DNA of 64,000 nucleotides from positions 1 through 64,000 of the forward strand of contig DASRQS010000009.1 in the NCBI GenBank assembly GCA_035696365.1, read 5' to 3'. A program made the translations under genes and the position numbers. Below, in pieces: positions 1 to 7,697 of the stretch. Numbering within the stretch: position 1 is the first letter of the stretch; every line of letters begins with the position of its first letter. The notes beneath the pieces are model-generated. The model was given only the letters and a program-made list of their open reading frames with translations. It was not told where the DNA came from and ran no database searches. Source of the DNA: JALYLC01 sp035696365. Its GTDB lineage: Bacteria > Actinomycetota > Thermoleophilia > Gaiellales > JALYLC01.

Positions 1-618
1 TGTCCAGCTCGCCGCGGAAGTCGGACACGATCACGACCATCCCGCGCTGGCGGCCGAGCGCCGCCGTCGTCTTGAGCACGGTGCCGAGCGACGCGCGCCC
101 GGTGCCCTCCTCCTCGCTCCCGCGCCGCAGCTCGGCGAGCAGCGCGAGCAGGCCGAGGCGGCCCTGGCGCGGGCGCATGATCCGCGGCTCGCCGCCGCCG
201 AGCGCCACCACGCCGAGGCGGTTGCCGCGCCGCGTGGCCACGTGGCCGATCGCGAGCGCGACGCCCTCGGCGACGTCGGCCTTGCGCCGGTCCGCGGTGC
301 CGAAGAGCATCGACGCCGACGTGTCGAGGACGAGCCACGTGACAAGCACGCGCTCGGCCAGATGCACACGCACATGGGGAACGTTGGTGCGCGCGGTCAC
401 GTTCCAGTCGATCTGGCGGACGTCGTCCTCGACCGGCTCGTACGGCCGGATCTGAGCCAGCTCGCTGCCGCGCCCGAGCAGGGTCGAGCGGTGGTCGCCC
501 GGCAGCATCCCCTCCACGCGGCGCGCAATCGTCAGATCGAGCGCGCGCAGCAGCGGCTCGGGCATCGGGCCCGGCCCCGGCCGCGCGGGCGTCTGCCCCC
601 GGCGGAGGAGCCCGTCGA

Positions 619-622
<4 letters not shown>
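1..622 (-). CDS. DUF58 family protein (3' end cut by window)
   Basis: This is the N-terminal 207 residues of a DUF58 protein; the rest lies outside the window. It reads from a GTG that overlaps the stop of the MoxR gene (GTGA), so the two are translationally coupled. Residues 50-67 carry the family signature GRGSELAQIRPYEPVEDD, followed by RQIDWNVTAR. Residues 100-104 (DTSAS) form the metal-binding start of a von Willebrand A-like fold. Family knowledge: DUF58 proteins sit beside MoxR ATPases and are thought to be their client or adaptor in assembling complexes. No signal peptide or membrane segment appears in the visible part. The precise role is unknown. Confidence 0.88.
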
Positions 623-1626
<1,004 letters not shown>

Positions 1627-1922
1627 GTGCTCTCCTTCGGGTCGCTTCGGATGAACCGCTCGCTCATGGGCCCGGACCGGACCAGCGCGCTCCCGGTCTA
1701 CGCCCGAAGCCCGCGGCCCGGATCACGTGAGCGTGATCGGCGCGGGCCCCGGCCTTGGGCGAGCGCCTACGCGCCACGAGACCCGTCAGCGCGACGACGA
1801 CGTCTCCAACAACGCTGCATGCGGTCGGCATGCGACTCCCTCACGATCGCGGACGACTCGCGCATGGTATCCGAGGCCGGAAAAGCACAAGAGAGCGTTT
1901 CCGGCATGCCCTTGCCGCCCAC
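1627..1922. other. intergenic region, no gene seen
   Basis: About 300 bases between the divergent MoxR gene and the promoter of the small ORF/PLD operon. Open frames here run on upstream of real starts and have arginine-rich, out-of-frame composition, so I do not call a gene. The only supported element is the MoxR ribosome binding site at its left edge. Confidence 0.5.
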
Positions 1923-1951
1923 GTGACATGCGCCTACGGGTGCGTTAGGTT
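1923..1951 (+). promoter_or_regulatory. probable promoter of small ORF/PLD operon
   Basis: GTGACA at 1923-1928, a 17-bp spacer, and TAGGTT at 1946-1951 fit a housekeeping actinobacterial promoter (five of six -35 bases; TAnnnT -10). Transcription would start near 1958, about 70 nt before the small ORF. Prediction from pattern only. Confidence 0.5.
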
Positions 1952-2030
1952 TTGCCTCCCCGCGCGATCTAGCAGCAGGACGCTCGCTCGCCCGAACGCG
2001 CGCCACCGGAATCGACGAGGAGCCGCAACC

Positions 2031-2138
2031 ATGGCGGCGGGAGTTCCCTCCAGCCCCGCGAACGGGCCGGAGAACGATGGCATGAAGTTCGTCGCCGGCC
2101 CGCTCGGTCCGAGCAGGTACAAGCTGAACCGCGGCTGA
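2031..2138 (+). CDS. 35-aa peptide translationally coupled to PLD-like gene
   Basis: A 35-codon ORF, MAAGVPSSPANGPENDGMKF at its start and ending SRYKLNRG. ATG at 2031 is preceded by GAGGAG at good spacing, and its TGA overlaps the ATG of the phospholipase-D-like gene (TGATG). This is the arrangement of a coupled gene rather than random sequence. The peptide is hydrophilic, has no cysteine, no membrane segment, and ends basic. I do not recognise it. It could be a small partner or substrate of the PLD protein, or a leader that sets its translation. It is too short for most gene callers. Confidence 0.55.
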   Translation: MAAGVPSSPANGPENDGMKFVAGPLGPSRYKLNRG

Positions 2139-3892
2139 TGAAGACGCGTCTCGTCGTCTACGCCAACTCGGACGACGCCCTTCTCCTGTGGGCGACCGAC
2201 GTCCTCGACGACACGGTGCACGGTTTCGCCGTTCAACGCAGGCTCGAGCCCGCCGGCGGCGGAGCGAGCGCGACGTCGTGGCTCGACAACTTCGCACCGC
2301 CCGGCCCGCAGCCCTTTCAGGGCGGGCAGCACCAGCCTTCCAACCTGTGGCCGTTCCGCTCGTTCACGTGGACCGATCACAGCGTCTCGCGCGGCGGTGT
2401 CGTCAGCTACCGGGTCGCCCCGGTCCTGTCCGATCCGGCCGACCCTTCGAAGCTCAGGCCGCCGAAGCTCGCGTCGGCCAGCTCATGGAGCAAGAAGCGC
2501 ACGATCGGCGCCAAGAGTACGACGCCCTACGAGACCTACTTCAACCGCGGGTTCGTGATCTCGCAGTTCATCAGCCGCTACCTCGCGGCGCAGTTCCCCG
2601 GGCTCGCCATGGAGCAGGCGCTCGCGCGGTTCAAGGATCGGATCGGAAAGCACGACGAGGACGTGATTCGCGCGTTCCTCTCGGGCGAGTTGCGCACGAC
2701 GATGTTGCGGCTCCTGGCGGACGCGAGAGCGCAGGGAGACGAGGTGCACGCCGCGCTCTACGAGCTCTCCGACGACGAGCTGATCAAGGGCCTCGCAGCG
2801 CTGAAGGCGCATGCGCACGTCGTGCTCGCAAACGGCTCGATCCAGGCGGCCAAGGGCGAGCCCGCCGCCGAGGCGCGCAAGCGCGACCAGAACGCCGACG
2901 GGCGTGCCGCGCTGGTGAAGGCCGGAGTCGATGTCGAGCAGACCCACCGCTTCGTCTCTCCGGGGGCACTCGCACACAACAAGTTCCTCGTCTTCAGCCA
3001 CGCCGGGATCCCTGAGCGCGTCTGGACCGGCAGCACGAACTGGACGCCGACCGGTCTCTGCACGCAGCTCAACAACGGGCTGCTGATCTCGGACCGCGCC
3101 GCGGCCACGGCCTATCTCGCGCAGTGGCACGCGCTCCGGGACGCGCACAGCTCGCATCCTGCGAGCCTGGTGAACGCGAACGCCCTCCCGCACCCGGTCG
3201 GCCCGGCCGGCCATGGGGACACCGTGCGGTTCACGCGCGCGCCGAAGAAGGCCGACCTCGCCGAGCTCGCCGCGATCGTCGCGGGCGCCGGGCAGGGCGT
3301 GCTCTTCCTCATGTTCATGCCTGGGGGCACTGGCGTCCTGAAGAACGTGCGCGACCTGATCCAGGCCAGGCCGGCCTTGCTCGTGCGCGGGGTCGTCAGC
3401 GATCTGCCCCTCGGACGCAAGGACGAGCAGACAGGCACGACGACGAAGGTCAGCGTGACCCTGATCGACACGGCCGGCGAGGCGACTGTACCCGCCGCGA
3501 CCACCTATGACGTCGTGCAGCCCGGGGGGATGCGGCATCCGGCCGCCGGCTGGGCGGCCGAGGTCACGCGCCAGCAGTTCAAGCAGGGGATCGGCTTCGC
3601 CATCATCCACTCGAAGGTCCTCGTAGTCGATCCGTTCGGCGACGACCCGGTCGTCGTCACGGGGAGCCACAACTTCTCACCGTCGGCCAGCACCGGCAAC
3701 GACGAGAACTTCATGGTCGTGCGCGGCGACCGCGCGCTGGCCGAGGCCTACGCGGTCAACGTCGAGAGCGCCTGGCGCCACTACGCGGCGCGCGTGGGCA
3801 ACCCGTTCCACAACCTGAGCGGCATCGCCTATCTGCGTGCCCTGCAGCAGGCACAGGTCCGCGAGCAGGTCTTCTGGCGACTCGGGAGCTGA
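2138..3892 (+). CDS. phospholipase D-like (HKD) protein
   Basis: 584-aa protein with two HKD half-sites. The first is HNKFLVF (H280, K282), followed by TGSTNW; the second is IHSKVLVVDP (H491, K493), followed by TGSHNF. These are the paired HxK(x)4D-like and GSxNF elements of the PLD superfamily, which builds one active site from two half-sites. Residues 1-250 hold no domain I recognise. There is no signal peptide, so it is probably cytoplasmic. PLD-superfamily members act on phosphodiesters (lipids or nucleic acid); the substrate here is not evident. It starts at an ATG overlapping the stop of a 35-aa ORF, suggesting coupled expression. Confidence 0.85.
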   Translation: MKTRLVVYANSDDALLLWATDVLDDTVHGFAVQRRLEPAGGGASATSWLDNFAPPGPQPFQGGQHQPSNLWPFRSFTWTDHSVSRGGVVSYRVAPVLSDPADPSKLRPPKLASASSWSKKRTIGAKSTTPYETYFNRGFVISQFISRYLAAQFPGLAMEQALARFKDRIGKHDEDVIRAFLSGELRTTMLRLLADARAQGDEVHAALYELSDDELIKGLAALKAHAHVVLANGSIQAAKGEPAAEARKRDQNADGRAALVKAGVDVEQTHRFVSPGALAHNKFLVFSHAGIPERVWTGSTNWTPTGLCTQLNNGLLISDRAAATAYLAQWHALRDAHSSHPASLVNANALPHPVGPAGHGDTVRFTRAPKKADLAELAAIVAGAGQGVLFLMFMPGGTGVLKNVRDLIQARPALLVRGVVSDLPLGRKDEQTGTTTKVSVTLIDTAGEATVPAATTYDVVQPGGMRHPAAGWAAEVTRQQFKQGIGFAIIHSKVLVVDPFGDDPVVVTGSHNFSPSASTGNDENFMVVRGDRALAEAYAVNVESAWRHYAARVGNPFHNLSGIAYLRALQQAQVREQVFWRLGS

Positions 3893-3951
3893 GAACTGGT
3901 TTTCACAAGTCGCGTGGCGTTCGGAGGTCTCGAATCATTTGCGGTCTGGCC

Positions 3952-4001
3952 TTGACATCGGCTAACGCTGTTAGCTAATGTTTCAGCTAACAGCGTTAGC
4001 C
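3952..4001 (+). promoter_or_regulatory. promoter with twin TetR-type operators
   Basis: TTGACA at 3952-3957 and TAATGT at 3976-3981 (18-bp spacer) form a good promoter. Two palindromes lie on it: GCTAACGCTGTTAGC (3961-3975, between -35 and -10) and GCTAACAGCGTTAGC (3986-4000, at the start site). They are also exact inverted copies of each other over 16 bp (3960-3975 versus 3986-4001). The layout fits repression by the TetR protein encoded downstream. Confidence 0.8.
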
Positions 4002-4024
4002 AACTCCTGCGATCCGAGGCACCC

Positions 4025-4411
4025 ATGCAACTCTCCTCCACCCAGACCGCCCACCGAGCCGCATCCCGCGCCGTCTACGGCGCGCTGGCGGTCGCCCTGC
4101 TCGCAGCGGCGATCCACGAGGCCGCGACGCACGGGAGCGGCTGGTGGCTGTTCGCCGCGTTCCTCGCCGGGCCCGACCTCGCGCTCTTCTTCGGGATCGG
4201 CACGCAGCTCGAGCACGGCCAACTGCACCCGCGGGCCGTCCCGCTCTACAACGCCCTCCACAGCTTCTGGGGGCCCGCCGCCCTGGCCCTCGCGGCCATC
4301 GTCCTGCCGGGCGGCATCCTCGTCGGCGGGCTCGCATGGGCCTGCCACGTCTCCGTCGACCGCGCCGTCGGCTACGGGATGCGCACGCGCGATGGCTTCC
4401 AGCGGTCCTGA
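4025..4411 (+). CDS. DUF4260-family membrane protein
   Basis: 128-aa protein with about four hydrophobic segments and the DUF4260 hallmarks: AGPDLALFF, a central LYNALHSFWGP, and a C-terminal HVSVDRAVGYGMRTRDGFQ. Function of this family is unknown. ATG is preceded by GAGGC. It is first in an operon with a TetR regulator (20-nt overlap) and an FAD oxidoreductase, directly behind the twin-operator promoter, so it is likely derepressed by whatever ligand the regulator senses. Confidence 0.85.
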   Translation: MQLSSTQTAHRAASRAVYGALAVALLAAAIHEAATHGSGWWLFAAFLAGPDLALFFGIGTQLEHGQLHPRAVPLYNALHSFWGPAALALAAIVLPGGILVGGLAWACHVSVDRAVGYGMRTRDGFQRS

Positions 4412-4925
4412 CGGGCTCAGCCCCCGCGCGCTGCAGATCGTCGCCGCCGCGCGGGAGATCCTTGACGACGAGGGACTCGACGCGCTCACGATGCGGCGCA
4501 TCGCGGAACGCCTCGGGATCCGCGCGCCCTCGCTCTACAAACACTTTCCCGACAAGCAGAGCCTCGAGGCGGCGATCATCTCGGCCGCCTTCGAGGAGCA
4601 GGCCGACGTGTTCGAGCGGGCCGTCGCCGGCAGCGACGACCCGCTCGGCGAGCTCGCAGTCGCCTATCGGGGCTTCGCCCTCGCCCACCCCCACCTCTAC
4701 CGGCTGATGACCGACCGGGAGCTGCGCCGCGACCTGCTCGCCCCGGGCGCCGAGGAGCGCGCCGGACTGCCGATCTACCGCGCCGCCGGCGAGGACGCCG
4801 ACCGCGCCCGCGCCGCCTGGGCCTTCGCACATGGCATGGCCCTGCTCGAGATCGCCAACCGCTTCCCACCGGGCGCGGACGTCGACGCCGCCTGGCGGGC
4901 CGGCATCGGGGCATTTCGTGGCTGA
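4392..4925 (+). CDS. TetR/AcrR family transcriptional regulator
   Basis: 177-aa one-component repressor. The N-terminal helix-turn-helix includes TMRRIAERLGIRAPSLYKHF at about residues 34-53, typical of TetR_N. The C-terminal part resembles the WHG/TetR_C_33 ligand-binding class. The start at ATG 4392 lies inside the end of the DUF4260 gene; longer readings upstream are arginine/serine-rich noise. Its likely target is the pair of GCTAAC-N3-GTTAGC palindromes at 3961-4000, giving autoregulation of the three-gene operon. Ligand unknown; the neighbours suggest a lipophilic or redox-active compound (inference). Confidence 0.93.
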   Translation: MASSGPDGLSPRALQIVAAAREILDDEGLDALTMRRIAERLGIRAPSLYKHFPDKQSLEAAIISAAFEEQADVFERAVAGSDDPLGELAVAYRGFALAHPHLYRLMTDRELRRDLLAPGAEERAGLPIYRAAGEDADRARAAWAFAHGMALLEIANRFPPGADVDAAWRAGIGAFRG

Positions 4926-6342
4926 CCGCTGGGATGCGATCGTCGTGGGCTCGGGCCCGAACGGCCTTGCGGCCGCAGTCGCGCTGGCGCAGGCCGGGCG
5001 CTCCGTGGTCGTGCTCGAGGGCGCGCCGACGATCGGGGGCGGGACGCGCAGCGCCGAGCTGACGCTCCCCGGCTTCCGCCACGACGTGTGCTCGGCGATC
5101 CATCCGCTCGCTCTGGCCTCGCCGTTCCTGCGAAGCCTGCCGTTGCAGGAGCACGGGCTCGAGTTCGCCCACCCGGAGATCCCGGTCGCCCACCCCCTGG
5201 ACGGCGGGAGCGCCGTGGCGCTGCACCGCTCGATCGACGAGACGGCGGACGGTCTCGGAGCCGACGGGCCGGCCTACCGCCGGCTGATGGAGCCGCTCGC
5301 GGGCGACTGGGAGGCGCTCGTCGAGGACCTGCTCGGCCCGCTGCGCCGCCCGCGCCATCCGGGCACGGACCTGCGCTTCGCGCGCATGGCACTGCGCTCC
5401 GCGCAGGGCCTCGCCCGCTCGCGCTTCAGCGGGGTCCGCGCCCAGGCGCTGCTCGCCGGCAACGCGGCGCACTCGATGCGCCCGCTCACCTCCCCGGCGA
5501 CCGCCGGCTTCGGGCTCACGCTCATGCTGCTCGGCCACGCCGTCGGCTGGCCGGCTGCCGTCGGTGGCTCACAGGCCATCGCCGATGCGATGGCAGCGCT
5601 GCTGCGCTCGCTGGGCGGCGAGATCGAGACGGGACGCGAGGTCCGGTCGCTGGCCGAGGTGCGCGGCGTCAAGGCGGTGCTGCTCGACCTGACGCCGCGG
5701 CAGGTGCTCGCAGTCGCCGGCGAGGAGCTGCCGCCGCGCTATCGCCGCGCGCTGCGGCGCTTCCGCTACGGGCCCGGGGTGTTCAAGCTCGACTACGCGC
5801 TGGACGGCCCGGTGCCCTGGACGGCCCCGGAGTGCCGCCGCGCCGGCACGCTGCACCTGGGTGGAACGCTCGCCGAGATCGCGGCCGCCGAGGCCGAGGT
5901 GGCGCGCGGCCGGCAGGCGTCGCGTCCGTTCGTCCTCGTCGCCCAGCAGAGCCTCTTCGATGCCGGCCGCGCCCCGGACGAGGCGCACACGCTGTGGGCC
6001 TACTGCCACGTGCCGAACGGCTCCCAGGTCGACGCGCGCGAGGCCGTCGAGGCTCAGATCGAGCGCTTCGCGCCGGGCTTCCGCGAACTCGTCCGCGCGC
6101 GCAGCACGATGGCACCGGCCGCGTTCGAGGCGTACAACGCCAACGACGTCGGCGGCGACATCAACGGCGGCGCCGCCGATCTGCGCCAGCTCTACGCCCG
6201 GCCCGTGCTGCGGCCGGTGCCGTACGCGACGCCAAACCCGCGCCTCTTCATCTGCTCCGCCTCGACGCCGCCCGGCGGCGGCGTGCACGCGATGTGCGGC
6301 TGGCATGCCGCAGGTGCCGCGCTGCGCGGCGCCCTGCGCTAG
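4918..6342 (+). CDS. FAD-dependent oxidoreductase, phytoene desaturase-like
   Basis: 474-aa flavoprotein. The N-terminal dinucleotide-binding motif VVGSGPNGLAAAVALAQAG and VVVLEGAPTIGGGTRS match the phytoene dehydrogenase/amine oxidase-like family. The C-terminal flavin-binding strand includes YATPNPRLFICSASTPPGGG and HAMCGWHAA. Start is GTG 4918, overlapping the tetR stop by 8 nt. It is last in the operon DUF4260-tetR-oxidoreductase. Family members isomerise or desaturate isoprenoids and related lipids; no carotenoid genes are near, so the substrate is open. Confidence 0.88.
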   Translation: MADRWDAIVVGSGPNGLAAAVALAQAGRSVVVLEGAPTIGGGTRSAELTLPGFRHDVCSAIHPLALASPFLRSLPLQEHGLEFAHPEIPVAHPLDGGSAVALHRSIDETADGLGADGPAYRRLMEPLAGDWEALVEDLLGPLRRPRHPGTDLRFARMALRSAQGLARSRFSGVRAQALLAGNAAHSMRPLTSPATAGFGLTLMLLGHAVGWPAAVGGSQAIADAMAALLRSLGGEIETGREVRSLAEVRGVKAVLLDLTPRQVLAVAGEELPPRYRRALRRFRYGPGVFKLDYALDGPVPWTAPECRRAGTLHLGGTLAEIAAAEAEVARGRQASRPFVLVAQQSLFDAGRAPDEAHTLWAYCHVPNGSQVDAREAVEAQIERFAPGFRELVRARSTMAPAAFEAYNANDVGGDINGGAADLRQLYARPVLRPVPYATPNPRLFICSASTPPGGGVHAMCGWHAAGAALRGALR

Positions 6343-6345
6343 ACA

Positions 6346-6366
6346 GAACCTCTCACAGAATCAGCG
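6346..6366 (+). repeat. dispersed 21-bp intergenic repeat, copy 1
   Basis: GAACCTCTCACAGAATCAGCG matches the reverse complement of 16380-16400 at 20 of 21 bases. Both copies lie just after the 3' end of a gene. The second copy is one arm of a hairpin; this one lacks the partner arm. Possibly a terminator-like or REP-like element. Confidence 0.5.
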
Positions 6367-6410
6367 TGTGCGGGCGGTCGCGTGCCGGCCCGCGCAGGCC
6401 GCGCGTCGCC

Positions 6411-6431
6411 GCCTGACGTTGTACGTCAGGC
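6411..6431. terminator. hairpin between convergent genes
   Basis: GCCTGACG-TTGTA-CGTCAGGC forms an 8-bp perfect stem with a 5-nt loop between the oxidoreductase (+) and the larA-like gene (-). The stop codon of the latter lies in the stem. No T-run follows, so it would be a bidirectional GC-rich terminator at most. Confidence 0.5.
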
Positions 6432-7697
6432 CCCGACGTACGGAACCGTGAGCGGCCCGTAGGGCAGGACGCACACGCGCGAGTCGGGGCCGGCGTCCTC
6501 GAGCAGCTGCCGCACCGTCCCCTCCACGTCGGCCGTCTGCTCCAGGTGGGCCTGGCCCAGCTCCGCGTCCGACAGGTACGAGGTGTGGAGGATCACGCGC
6601 GAGCGCGACTGGATGCCTGCCTGGATCTGGATCTGCCACTGGTCGGCAACGGTCGTCGTGCGCGCCGCGATCGCCTCGAGCAGGGCGGCCGGGGACACGG
6701 CGGCGGTCAGCTCCTCGCGATAGGAGCCGTGCGACGGGAAACCGTCGCGGCATTCGGCAGCGCACACGATCGCGCCGCCGGGACGGACGACCTGGGCCGC
6801 CGCCGACATGCCCTTGACCGCCTGGTAGAGGTTCTGGTCGAGTGGGAAGCCGGCGTTGGTGGTCAGCACGACGTGAAAGGGCCGCGGCACAGCGCGCATC
6901 GCCGTCTGCCGCACGACGGCGCAGGCCGCCTCGTGCATCGCGAACAGCTCGCCCCCGAAGGCCTGCGCGACGCGTTGCTCGCCGTCCAGCACGACGTCGA
7001 GCGAGAAGTGCGTCCCAGTGGCAGCCGCGATCGCGCGCACGTCGTCGTGCACGGGATTGCCCCGCGTGACGCCCCAGCGTGCCTGCGGGCTGCCGATGCG
7101 CGCCGCGTCGTGCAGCGTGAGCGTGGTCTCGAGACCCGCGAGCCCGGGCGCCACGAGCTTCGGGCCCCCCGAGAAGCCGGCGAAGAAATGCGGCTCGACG
7201 AAGCCGGTCGTGATGCGCACGTCGGCAGCGGCCCACTCGCTGTTCAGCCACACCGGCACGTCGGCGCCGAAGCGGCCCATCCATGTCAGCGTCCCCTCGT
7301 CGCGCGCGTCGTGGTTGACGACGCGCACCGCTGCAAGCACGTCGTCGCCGAGCATGGCCCGCAGCTCCTCGTCGCTGTTGCCGCGGTGGGTGCCGGTGGC
7401 GACGAGCACGACCACGTCCTCGAGGCGCACGAGCCCGTCGAGCTCCTCGAGGATCGCCGGCACGACGATGTGGCGGGGCTGTGGCCGCGTGCCGTCGCAG
7501 ATGCTGATGGCGACGCTGCCGCCGCCGCGCACGACCTCCCGCAGCGGCGGGCCCGCCACGGGTCGCCGCAGCGCCTCGAGCACCGCTGCGCGCTCGTCGG
7601 CGGCCGGCGGCGGATGCAGCGGCGTCACGACCGTCGTGCGCTCGTCCGGGAGGTCGACGACGAGGCCGTCGCTCCCGTAGGCGAGCTTCACCTTCAC
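6426..7697 (-). CDS. larA: LarA-family nickel-pincer racemase-like protein
   Basis: 423-aa member of the LarA family (lactate racemase, NPN nickel-pincer cofactor). Residues of the family fold and active site are visible: SICDGTRPQPRHIVV, TGTHRGNSDEEL, and VEPHFFAGFSGGPKLVAPG followed by TLTLHDAA, where the conserved His and Lys sit. Start GTG 7697 overlaps the stop of the upstream molybdoenzyme gene (GTGA). Family members epimerise alpha-hydroxy acids; many homologues act on other hydroxy acids. No larB, larC or larE genes are in the window, so cofactor supply must come from elsewhere. Confidence 0.85.
   Translation of the reverse strand: MKVKLAYGSDGLVVDLPDERTTVVTPLHPPPAADERAAVLEALRRPVAGPPLREVVRGGGSVAISICDGTRPQPRHIVVPAILEELDGLVRLEDVVVLVATGTHRGNSDEELRAMLGDDVLAAVRVVNHDARDEGTLTWMGRFGADVPVWLNSEWAAADVRITTGFVEPHFFAGFSGGPKLVAPGLAGLETTLTLHDAARIGSPQARWGVTRGNPVHDDVRAIAAATGTHFSLDVVLDGEQRVAQAFGGELFAMHEAACAVVRQTAMRAVPRPFHVVLTTNAGFPLDQNLYQAVKGMSAAAQVVRPGGAIVCAAECRDGFPSHGSYREELTAAVSPAALLEAIAARTTTVADQWQIQIQAGIQSRSRVILHTSYLSDAELGQAHLEQTADVEGTVRQLLEDAGPDSRVCVLPYGPLTVPYVGA

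Noticed and set aside
1767..2380. Minus-strand ORFs between the MoxR and PLD genes
   Set aside because: Very arginine-rich, no ribosome binding site, and they overlap the PLD start; they are antisense noise.
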